Source: Populus alba (lineage: Eukaryota; Streptophyta; Magnoliopsida; Malpighiales; Salicaceae). Taken from it: a DNA stretch of 64,000 nucleotides. The position numbers and the translations under genes are program-made. The notes beneath the pieces are model-generated. The model made no database searches. It was given only the letters and a program-made list of their open reading frames with translations, and was not told the DNA's origin. The stretch lies in assembly GCF_005239225.2 (NCBI RefSeq), contig NC_133293.1:8772333-8836332 (forward strand), read 5' to 3'. Shown here one piece after another: positions 1-10,500 of this stretch (its first letter is position 1; each line of letters begins with the position of its first letter).

Positions 1-1153
1 ATTTTAACCCAAATTCAAAAATATATTTTATAAAATTCTCTTTCCTCTTGCTAGTTATTTTTAAAGTATTTTAAAATTTATTTATTCCTGTAATGACTTA
101 AATTCATAAAATACTTGAATAAGTGTAATTTATATCATTATATAGGTAAACTAATAAAATGTTTATAATGTTAATAAAATAATTAGTGGTATCTTATTAA
201 TTACTTTTTAAATCTATTTAAAATATATATATATATATATATAAAGATAAAATTTATGACTTGTTAAAAATAATAAAAATATCTTTATTTAGAAGTTTTC
301 TTTCTTAATTTTATCTAATTTTTAAATAAATTTAAAATATAACTAATAAAATATCATTAATTATTATATATATATATATATGTATGTATGTATATGTATA
401 TGTATATGTAAACAGTAAAATATCTCAAGGTAAACTTAAAAGAATTCAAAATCTTTGTATTTTGTTTGTTTTTGTATTTTAAAAATATTTTTAAAAAATT
501 TAAAAAATATATTTTTTTTTGTTTTAATTTAATATTTTTTTAGTATTTTAAAATTATTTTAATGTGTTGATGTTAAAATTAATTTTTTAAAAAATAAAAA
601 ATTATATTATTTTAATAAAAAATATTTTAAAAAATAATTATATTTAACACTGGCAATCAAGGCTAGACCAGTTCTTGCAGTCAGTAAATTGATGTATCAA
701 ACTAACGCGTGTTCTTCGTGGAAAGTCGGGTGAAGAGAGTGGTCATTTATTATATTATTTATGATTCATTCTTTTTATATATAGGATACGGGTCATTTTA
801 TTTTAGAAGTCCTTTTTCTAATTATATATTGCGTGAATAGAAATTAAAAAAAAAATGAGTTTTGATGAACCTTTTTCGTTAAATAAATCTCTCTCTCTCT
901 CTAACACAAATCCTTTTGAGCGTAGGAGTCAAAGCAAGCAGAATTCAGAGTTTTCCTTGGGAAATTACCGAGGCCACCAAAAAATGAGCTCCCATGCAGC
1001 CTATGCTACAAAGCTCAAATCTAATCTCCAAAAGAGAAAAGCTCAATAAACAAAAAGGATAAGTTTACCATTCAGTCTCTACAGGGATTCCATCAAAATG
1101 ATTGTTTCAAGCTAGCCAAACAAAGATCAGCACACTCAAATTAAACTAGTATT
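1..1153. other. AT-rich intergenic DNA with simple repeats
   Basis: No gene is supported before 1154. The stretch holds TA microsatellites (about 223-242 and 363-412) and a degenerate AT-rich MITE-like repeat (about 470-640) that recurs across the window. Part of the last 100 bases is probably the 3' UTR of the dCTP pyrophosphatase gene. A 64-codon open frame at 855-1049 is low-complexity at its start and has no recognisable domain. Confidence 0.6.
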
Positions 1154-1907
1154 TTAGCCGGCCTTGGGTGGGTATTTGATAGTGTTCTTCACAATTTTTT
1201 TGGTGGCAGCATCACCAAGATCAATGCCACAGATATCAGACAATCTAATGAGGTAAAGCAGCACATCAGACAACTCTTCTGCTAGATGCTCCTTGTCAGA
1301 TTCCTCCCAGTTTGGCAACCCCTTGTCCACCTCTCCTTTCCATTGGAATATTTCCGATAGCTCTCCTACTTCGCCAACCTGCACATCAAACAAGATATAT
1401 ATATATATATATATATAAAATAATCAATCCAATATTAGATGATGGAGAGATTTAGTCTGTCATACACACAGGATATAAAAAAAAGGATTTAATCCAATAT
1501 TGTGGGTTGTCTTCTCTTTGTCATCATAGTGAACTGTGCATTAGCCCCCAGTAGATTCAAGAAACTAGTGAAAAGACATGTGGAGAAGAGGGAATGTTTC
1601 TACGATAGAACTGAGTCATACACACAGGATCATTCCAATACATAGCAAAGAAGAAAACATTCTGAGTTATGTGTGGCCTATGGGAACGGACACGAAAAAC
1701 ACATACATAAAGGATCTTCGCATGAATGCTCTGTACACATATATAAGGAGGATAGGACATTACCATTGCAAGAAGGAGATTTCTTGGAATATGGTACTTT
1801 TCCCAATCTCTGGCCTTGGCAAATTCTTCTAGTTTCTTAGCAAGGTCCTTGAGACTAATGTCCACTACTTTCTCTTCTGCAATAGAGATCTCTTCTGTTT
1901 CTTCCAT
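1154..1907 (-). CDS. DCTPP1: dCTP pyrophosphatase 1-like (MazG-type NTP pyrophosphohydrolase)
   Basis: Two coding exons, 1764-1907 and 1154-1378, join in phase 0 through a 385-bp GT-AG intron to encode 122 residues. The family hydrolyses dCTP and modified dCTPs to the monophosphate plus pyrophosphate, cleaning the nucleotide pool. The all-alpha MazG/RS21-C6 signature is visible: E54-x2-E57 in the VGEVGELSEIFQWK stretch opening exon 2, then E83-x2-D86 in AEELSDVLLYL; these acidic residues bind Mg2+. The start is the first ATG in an acidic N-terminal segment, and the length is close to the usual 110-170 residues. No targeting peptide is apparent. The intron holds a TA microsatellite (about 1393-1418). 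The family call is secure; the exact substrate is inferred from homologues. Confidence 0.9.
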
Positions 1908-4516
1908 GCTTTAGCTCCTTTTGAGTCTCTTTCCAGAGTAGAGGAGTTCTTATAGCCTCAAAAGGAAAGGACAAAAAAGAAAGAAAAAAGAATAAAAATC
2001 GATTGTACAGTGTTTCTCAAGATAAGTGCATCCTTTGTGCAAATAAAAAGGAAAGGAAAGGGAACGGAAGTAGGAAAAATGCCTTCCTCATGGTTTACAC
2101 ATGAGATTCCTAGCAGCCCACACCCCACCAAGCAAAATGGCCAACTTCAATACCTGACATTGAGAATATTCCATTTTATCCATGACTAGATCATGGTCTA
2201 CTATGTTTTAAACAAAAATGGCAGATTGAGCTAACTATACTCGGTTCCAAGGTAAATTAGCACGGCTAGTCGGACAGCTTGTGAGATTTCCACCTGTATC
2301 ATATGATGGGAATTTAAGGCCATTCATTTGGATATTTAACACACTTGTTCAGGTGGCTAAATTAGTGTGAAAACACAAAACCCCACAAAATGTGCTCTTG
2401 TTAGACGGGCATGCTTTGTATTGGATTCCACCTATGTATTTGTGCTTTATTTGCCACTACCAAGTGCTCGTTCCATTACTGCAATAGCCTAGGTTCATAT
2501 AAGAGCTAGAGGTTCAAGCCATGTGAAGATGTGTAGCTGTTGCAAAATCGATGGCCGTCGCCGGGGAATTATTATTTCTAATCCGATTTGCCGAAGCCTA
2601 TTGCGTTCCCTCCTACAATTTGCAACTTTCTAACGTTTCCAAGAAAAAAAATGTGAAGGAAAAGAAGACTAAAGAAGGCTAGAAATGCCTTAATCCAAAT
2701 CTTCTGATTTGTGAAATGTGATTTGGACAACAGCAAGGCCCTCCTACCTCCACTGCTACCCAGTACCAATGTACAATGAATAAAACTATAAAGAGGTTAA
2801 GAGCATGGTTTGAATGATCCCAACATGTTTTTTCTCCAGTTTCTTATTCGTCGTGCATGATCCCTGGTTTGTGAGGAAAAAAACAAAGCTTAAAGGGGTA
2901 AGAAATCTGGCAGCTCCTTTTTTTCCAGGAGATGGCTGAATGCATAAAATAACAAAAACTTGCTTTTCCAAGTAGTATATTGATTAAATGATTCCGAAGT
3001 GTAAAAATCCTTATGATCATTGCGCCGAAAGATCGAAAAGGCTACAAGAATGTCACATATCATTCTATTAATCATCAAGCCATTCTAAGAAATCTGGCAT
3101 TGCCTGAGTGAAAAATAGAAGAATTGCAAGCTAAAAGGGGAATCAATCCTCTTGAGTGTTGATATAAACAAGCAATTTAGCAGTCCTCAAAGAGAAAAAC
3201 AGTCATTGAAGGGCATAATTCAAGTAGACAGTAGAATGCAGATGCTAGAAGATAATCTTAATAATGATGCCTCGGTCCCCTGCGATAAGAAGATAAGATA
3301 GATGCCAAGGATTCCCTTTCTTGGATGAATATAGAAAGGTTCTGAGATGTTGCATTGTGGTGGAGTATCTTAGTGTTAAAATAATTAAAGATTTTACTTG
3401 CTTTTTCAATTGAACATTTCTATTTTGTAGAGGCTTGCGTAGGCTGGGAGAGGTTGTCTAACAGGTTAACAATTGATGGGCCGTGACAACAAATGACCTC
3501 TGAATGTGCATCCATTGTCTGGTCTGCACTACATTTCTTGCCAAAATAGACAACCTACGAAATATGTCTGCTATTTTTTATTTTTATTTTCATATCTCAA
3601 GGAATCTTATTGTGTTAGAATATAATTAAAAAAAAAAACTGAAAGAGATGAAGAAATCATTATGCACACATACTCTATATGTACTGTGGACAGAATAGTA
3701 TAATTACTATTTTGCTTTTCTTGAAAAAACTTATTTGACGTAGCCTCTAAGGTATAATTGTCATTATACAGGAATTAATCAGTCATTATCATTTTGATTA
3801 GGTCTAAGATATATATATATACAGGAATTAATCAGTCATTATCATTTTGATTAGGTCTAAGATATATATATATATTTTAATTGGTGAACAACATGTTGTC
3901 TATGGCTAAAGATGACGCAACGTTTAATTCACCTTCTTCCCTAAGTTTCCGATGACTAAAACTGGGAAATTGCTTGATGGAATCTAGAAACTGCCGCCAA
4001 ATACTCAGGGGCATTGTTTTGGCCCTTTACAGTATTTTTGTTCAAAAACACCTTAGGATTATCCAAAAAAAGCGTTTAGAAATCATGCTCAAATCCATTA
4101 TAAAAACCAAAAGATATCTAATCAAATTCAGAAACCATATTTTATGTTCGAAATCGATCTCTTGGTTAACATATATAAGGGTTACAAATTACGAAACCAA
4201 TCATAACTTTCAAATTAGGCGCTAACTGGATTCTATTTAGTATCTGTTCTACTTGATCTGTTCATATCTTATCATTTCAATAGCACTCAAAGAGGATAGC
4301 TATGATACGGTCCAGTTCCTATCACAATCAATGGTGAGTTCACATCATTAGGATCCAGAGTTTACTTACAAACAACCATGTCTAGCATAATGCAATCAGA
4401 GGAGAGTTAACATCACTATGTTCGTTAGATACCATTCAACAAACCATGTGCAGCATCATGTCTTTCGAAATTGTATCAATTTTCAACAATGCAATAGACT
4501 GAGAGTATGTCTCAGT
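1908..4516. other. Intergenic: dCTP pyrophosphatase promoter side and CRK 3' side
   Basis: The first 100-200 bp are the probable 5' UTR and promoter of the minus-strand pyrophosphatase gene. The rest has mixed composition with no open frame that resembles a protein. A short tandem duplication lies at 3768-3873. The last few hundred bases are probably CRK 3' UTR. Confidence 0.5.
3768..3873. repeat. Two-copy 53-bp direct tandem duplication
   Basis: The segment beginning ACAGGAATTAATCAGTCATT at 3768 is repeated almost exactly from 3821. Each copy ends in a TA dinucleotide run. This looks like a recent slippage or unequal-exchange duplication. Confidence 0.9.
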
Positions 4517-7500
4517 CTATGAAAATTTCAACAGATATGTTGTCCCTTGTGTGTTTTCTGTGGATTGGTCCCGCGTAGCAGTTCCTGTATCGGATTCTAA
4601 TAAAGGCAAGCCTGTGTCTGTGTTACTGTCCAAAAGAAACGCAGGTCGTGAAGGTGATGGGAGACTCCAGGAGTGGTTATTGAGCATAGGAACAACAGCA
4701 GCCATGGTGGGTCTACTTGACACATTCTCTTGAACACACAATAAACCTATGTGTAAGCATCTCATTACATCACTTACCGGACTGCCCCTCAATGTTTCGT
4801 CAATCAGGTTCGTAGCTGTTCCTTCTCTCCAATTTCTCCATACCTGCAGGGTGTGAGATGCACTCATTGAAACTAACTCATCTGAGTGAAAAAGTACAGT
4901 TCTTCCACACAAAAACCAGGTCAATCACACGATAAATTGATTTTGATGAACGCACTTCTTAGGTATCCTTAACGGTTCCTGTCTACTCCAAGCATAAAGA
5001 AGGAAACACAAAGCTTGACTAAGATAAGAGCACACTTACATGGATTAGAAGGAGCTCTAGTTCCTCCGAATTGCTCAGCCAGCTGTTTTTCTTACCAGTT
5101 ACTATCTCTAGAACCATCACTCCAAAACTGAAGACATCAGATTTCACTGAGAATCGATTCTGCAAGGCATATTCTGGAGCCATGTAGCCGCTAATCAACA
5201 TCAACGACAGGAGGACAATGTCAATTCAAATGCTAACAGAGCTCTTTTGAAACTGAATTATTCCATCTCAGGTTTTATGAAACATAAAAGAGTTTTTTTT
5301 TTCCTAGTAGTTCTATGGAATTTCTAAAGAGTATAATCATTGAGTTGATTTTAATACTCACTAGGTCCCCGCAACTCTGCTGGTAATGCGTTGGGTTTGA
5401 TCCGGTTGAAACTGCCTTGCCAAGCCAAAATCTGAAACTTTAGGATTCATCTCTTCATCTAACAAGACATTGCTAGCTTTCAGGTCACGATGAATGATCC
5501 TAAGACGAGAATCTTCATGAAGATAAAGAATTCCTCTAGCAATGCCACTGATGATTCTGCACCTTGTTTCCCAATTCAGTTGGGTGCTCTTGATTGGATC
5601 TACAATTTCATTCAATATATTTACCAAATCCTACTTGTGGATTGTTAATTATTGGAGACAAACAAGCCCCACCATGTGCAAGTGGGAATCCTAATCCCCC
5701 ACTTTGCACATGGTGGAGGACACAAAGTGGAGGCAACGGTGGGCATAAATGATGATGTCCTTCCCTCATCCTTATATTTATGTGCTCTGTGTAGAGCTGT
5801 GTGTGGTGTGTGAGTATTGTGAGAATACTGAGAAGAAGAACAGACGAGTTGCAGTGTGAAACACAGAGAGAAGAAGAGAGAGCTTGAGTGTCGAGTTGAG
5901 TTGAGAAGATTCTCCTCCTCTTGTTGTTGTATTATTTCTTTGTAAGCTTGATTAATACAACCAGTAGCTCCGTGGAGTAGGCAAGTTGCCGAACCACGTA
6001 AATTGTGTGTGTTTGAGTTCTGGAAATAACCCAACAACTGGTATCAGAGCTTGTTCTTGACAAAGAGGGTGTTTGATCCAAACTCAAAAATCAATGTTCT
6101 CAAAACGTGTTTTTGACCATACCATCGTGTAGAGGACAACCGGACGAATCCACTGGTGAAAACCCGGCGAAGAACCGACGTCCTGCATGCCCGAACGCGC
6201 CAGAACGCGCCACCGCACAGCCTGCCCACGCGCATCAACGCGCCTCACGCGCGACACGCTCCTTCTTCACCCGTTTCTCTGAAAAACGGGTCGGGTCTGA
6301 CCCGCCACGTCAGCAAGTCGCACGGTCAACGTCCACGTCATCTGCCACGTCATCGAAGACGCAGTAACTAATCGGCTGACACGTGGCTTAATCAAACCGT
6401 TTCTGAGTTTTGATCCAGTGCTCCTCAGACACTAATCTGTTGACACGTGGCTTAATCAGGACCGCTTCTGATTTATGATCCAGTGCTCCTCATGCCCTAA
6501 TCTGCGGACACGTGGCTTAATCTGCACCGTTACTGTGTTTTGATCCGGTGCGACGCAGACTGTAATCGGCTGACACGTGTCTTCATCAAAACCGCTACTG
6601 AGTTTTTATCCGGTGTGACGCAGGCGGTACTCTGGCTGACACGCGGCTGCATCTGAACCGTCCGTTAATCCAAAACTTCGATTGCTAAAATCTGAGCCAT
6701 CCGAAGTCCGATTGGGGTGATCTCAGTGTCATTTCCAAGGTTTTTGCCCACTCTGGACACATCTGTAAGGTCAGATTTGGAAAATTCGAATCGGAGAAGT
6801 AGTAAAAATGGCAGATGAAATAAAGGCTGCTGGAATTGAAAAATTTGACGGAACAGATTTTGGATACTGGAAAATGCAAATTGAAGATTATTTATATGGG
6901 AAGAAACTTCATCTTCCCTTATTGGGAAGCAAACCAGAAAAGATGGAAGCAGAAGAATGGCAACTTCTTGATAGACAAGTTCTGGGCATTATCCGGCTAT
7001 CGTTATCAAGAAGAGTTGCTCACAATGTTACGAAAGAAAAATCCACTGCAAAATTGATGGAAGCCTTGTCTGGGATGTATGAGAAGCCATCAGCAAATAA
7101 TAAAGTGCACCTGATGAAAAAGTTGTTCAACTTGAAGATGGTTGAAAACACTTCTGTGACACAACACCTCAACAACTTTAATACCATCACAAATCAATTG
7201 TCATCTGTTGAAATTGAGTTTGATGATGAGATTCGTGCACTCATCTTGCTAGCTTCACTTCCAAGCAGTTGGGAAGGCATGAGGACAGCCGTGAGCAATT
7301 CAGCTGGAAAATCCAAACTGAAGTATGATGACATTCGAGACTTGATTTTAGCTGAAGAAGTGCGAAGGAAAGACTCGGGTGAAAGTTCAAGCTCAGGATC
7401 AGCTCTCAACATCAACACTCGAGGGAGGAGACACGATAGAGGCTCATCCAAAGGCAGATCAAAATCCAGATACAGAAGTAAAAGCAAGTTTGGATCCAGA

Positions 7501-10500
7501 AAGCAGGTTGAATGTTGGAATTGTGGCAAACCTGGTCATTTCAGTAGGAATTGCACAAAACCGAAGAAACCTGAAGCTGACTCTGCAAATGCTACCACAA
7601 ATGAGGTACAAGAATGCTTTAATTCTTGCTGTACATAGTCAAATTGATGAGTGGATTCTTGATTCTGGTGCTTCATTCCACTGTACGCCACACAATGAAA
7701 TGCTACAAAATTATGTTGGAGGAGATCATGGTGTAGTTTATCTGGCCGATGGAACACCACTGAAGATTGTGGGTATAGGAGATGTGCAAATCAAGACTAT
7801 GAATGGATCTATATGGACCTTGCAGAATGTAAGGCATGTTCCTGAATTAAAGAAGAAGTTGATCTCTGTCGGACAACTTGATGATAGTGGTCATTCAATA
7901 CTTTTTGCTGGAGGAATATGGAAAGTATCAAAGGGAGCAATGGTTTTAGCTCGTGGAAAGAAAACCGGCACCCTGTATATGACCACAAGATTTGCAGACA
8001 TCATCGCCTCAACTGAAGCAGAAAATCAAGCACAGTTATGGCATTGTAGACTTGGCCATATGAGTCAAAAGGGGATGAAGATACTTCAGTCGAAGGGAAA
8101 GCTGCCAGAGTTAAAAAATGTCGATCTAGACATTTGTGAAAGCTGTGTTCTTGGAAAACAGAAGAAGGTCAGTTTCTTGAAGGTTGGCAGGACCTTACGA
8201 CCAAGAAAGCTAGAACTGGTACACACAGATTTATGGGGACCGTCTCCAGTAGCATCTCTTGGAGGTTCTCGATATTATGTGACTTTTATTGATGATTTCA
8301 GCAGGAAGGTATGGGTTTACTTTCTGAAAAATAAATCTGATGTGTTTGAAACATTCAAGAAATGGAAGGCTATGGTTGAGACTGAATCAGGTCTAAAGTT
8401 GAAATGCTTGAGATCTGATAATGGAGGAGAATACATTGATGGAGGTTTCAAGGAGTATTGTGCTGTCAATGGTATCAGAATGGAAAAGACTGTTCCAGGC
8501 ACACCGCAACAGAATGGCGTTGCTGAACGGATGAACAGGACCATCAATGAACGAGCTAGAAGCATAAGGTTGCATTCTGGGTTACCTCAAACATTCTGGG
8601 CTAACGCAGTTCATACCGCAGTTTACTTGATCAACCGTGGACCATCAGTTCCTTTGGAATTCAGATTGCCCGAGGAAGTATGGAGAGGAAAAGAGGTACG
8701 ACTCTCTCATTTGAAGGTCTTTGGGTGTGTTTCCTATGTTCACATAGATTCTGATGCTCGCAACAAGTTAGATGCCAAATCCAAGAAATGTTTCTTCATT
8801 GGCTATGGAGATGAAGAATTTGGATTTCGGTTCTGGGATGATCAGAATAGAAAGATTATCAGAAGCAGGAACGTGATCTTCAATGAGAAAGTTATGTACA
8901 AAGACAGATCAAGTGGAGAAACAGAGATGGCTGATTCAGATACAAGTCCACCAAGATCTGAATTCATAAGATTAGAAGGGCTTCCCGATGTTACTAAGCA
9001 GAACAACAATCAAGAGTCTTTACAAGAAGATTCAAGCACATCTGTGCCCACTTCCACACAAGAAGATGCGGAGCAACTTGAACCAGCTGTTCGCAGGTCT
9101 TCGAGGACGATAAAGCCCCCGCAACGGTTCACACTTTTACTGAATTATATTTTGTTGACAGATGGTGGTGAACCGTTATCTTATGAAGAATCCTTACAAG
9201 ATGGAAACTCAAGCAAGTGGGAGTTAGCCATGAAGGATGAGATGAGTTCGTTGCTGAAGAACAAAACTTGGGAGCTAACAACATTACCTGAAGGAAAGAA
9301 GGCCTTGCAAAATAAGTGGGTCTACAGAGTGAAGACTGAGCATGACGGAAGTAAACGGTTCAAGGCAAGACTTGTTGTCAAAGGGTTTCAACAAAAGAAA
9401 GGCATTGACTACTCTGAGATTTTTTCTCCAGTTGTGAAGCTCACAACAATCAGAGTTGTTCTGGGGATAGTAGCTGCAGAAAATTTACATCTGGAACAGT
9501 TAGATGTAAAAACAGCATTCCTTCATGGTGACTTGGAGGAAGACATTTACATGCAACAGCCAGAGGGGTTTGAAATGCAAGGAAAGGAGAACCAAGTCTG
9601 CAAGCTACAGAAAAGCCTATACGGTTTGAAGCAAGCTCCAAGACAGTGGTACAAGAAGTTTGACAACTTCATGTGTAGTTCTGGGTATACAAGATGCCAA
9701 GCTGATCACTGTTGTTATGTCAAATATTTTGACAACTCCTACATCATTCTACTGTTATATGTGGATGATATGTTGATTGCAGGATCCAGCATTGAGGAGA
9801 TTGATAAGCTGAAACAGCAGTTGTCAAAACAGTTTGAAATGAAGGATCTGGGAGCTGCTAAACAAATACTCGGCATGAGAATCATCAGAGATAAAGACAA
9901 AGGCATACTAAAGCTCTCTCAAACAGAGTATGTCAAGAAGGTTCTCAGCAGGTTTAGTATGGATAATGTTAAACCAGTAAGTACACCACTGGGGAATCAT
10001 TTCAAGCTCAGCAAAGATCAATCACCAAGAACTGAGCTAGAAAGTGGATACATGGATAAAATTCCATACGCCTCAGCTATCGGCTCTTTGATGTATGCTA
10101 TGGTCTGTACCAGACCAGACATTGCCCATGCAGTGGGAGTTGTAAGCCGATATATGAGCAATCCTGGAAAGCAGCATTGGGAGGCAGTGAAATGGATCAT
10201 GAGGTACTTAAAAGGTTCATCGGAAACTTGTCTCAGTTTCACAGCTGGTGGTTTGAAACTTGAAGGTTTTGTAGATGTTGATCTAGCAGGAGATATTGAT
10301 AGCAGAAAGAGCACTACAGGATATGTATACACTCTAGGAGGCACTGCTGTTTCCTGGAGTTCTACCTTGCAAAAGATCGTCGCTCTTTCAACAACAGAAG
10401 CTGAATATGTTGCAGTCTCAGAATCTGCAAAAGAGATAGTATGGTTGCAGAGTTTCTTGAAAGAATTGGGCAAGTTGAATGGAAAAGGTACTTTGTATAG

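Noticed and set aside
855..1049. 64-codon plus-strand frame
   Set aside because: It starts in a CT microsatellite and overlaps the likely 3' UTR of the neighbouring gene; no homology recognised.
2447..2560. GAGGTTCAAGCC resembling a polymerase III B box
   Set aside because: No convincing A box, A-rich tail or target duplication; too weak to call a tRNA or SINE.
5645..6037. 130-codon minus-strand frame, also present at 10,730-11,152
   Set aside because: It lies wholly within the LTRs and appears twice because the LTRs are repeated.
7379..7612. 5' extension of the pol frame overlapping gag
   Set aside because: Composition and lack of similarity to copia proteins show it is an out-of-frame shadow of gag.
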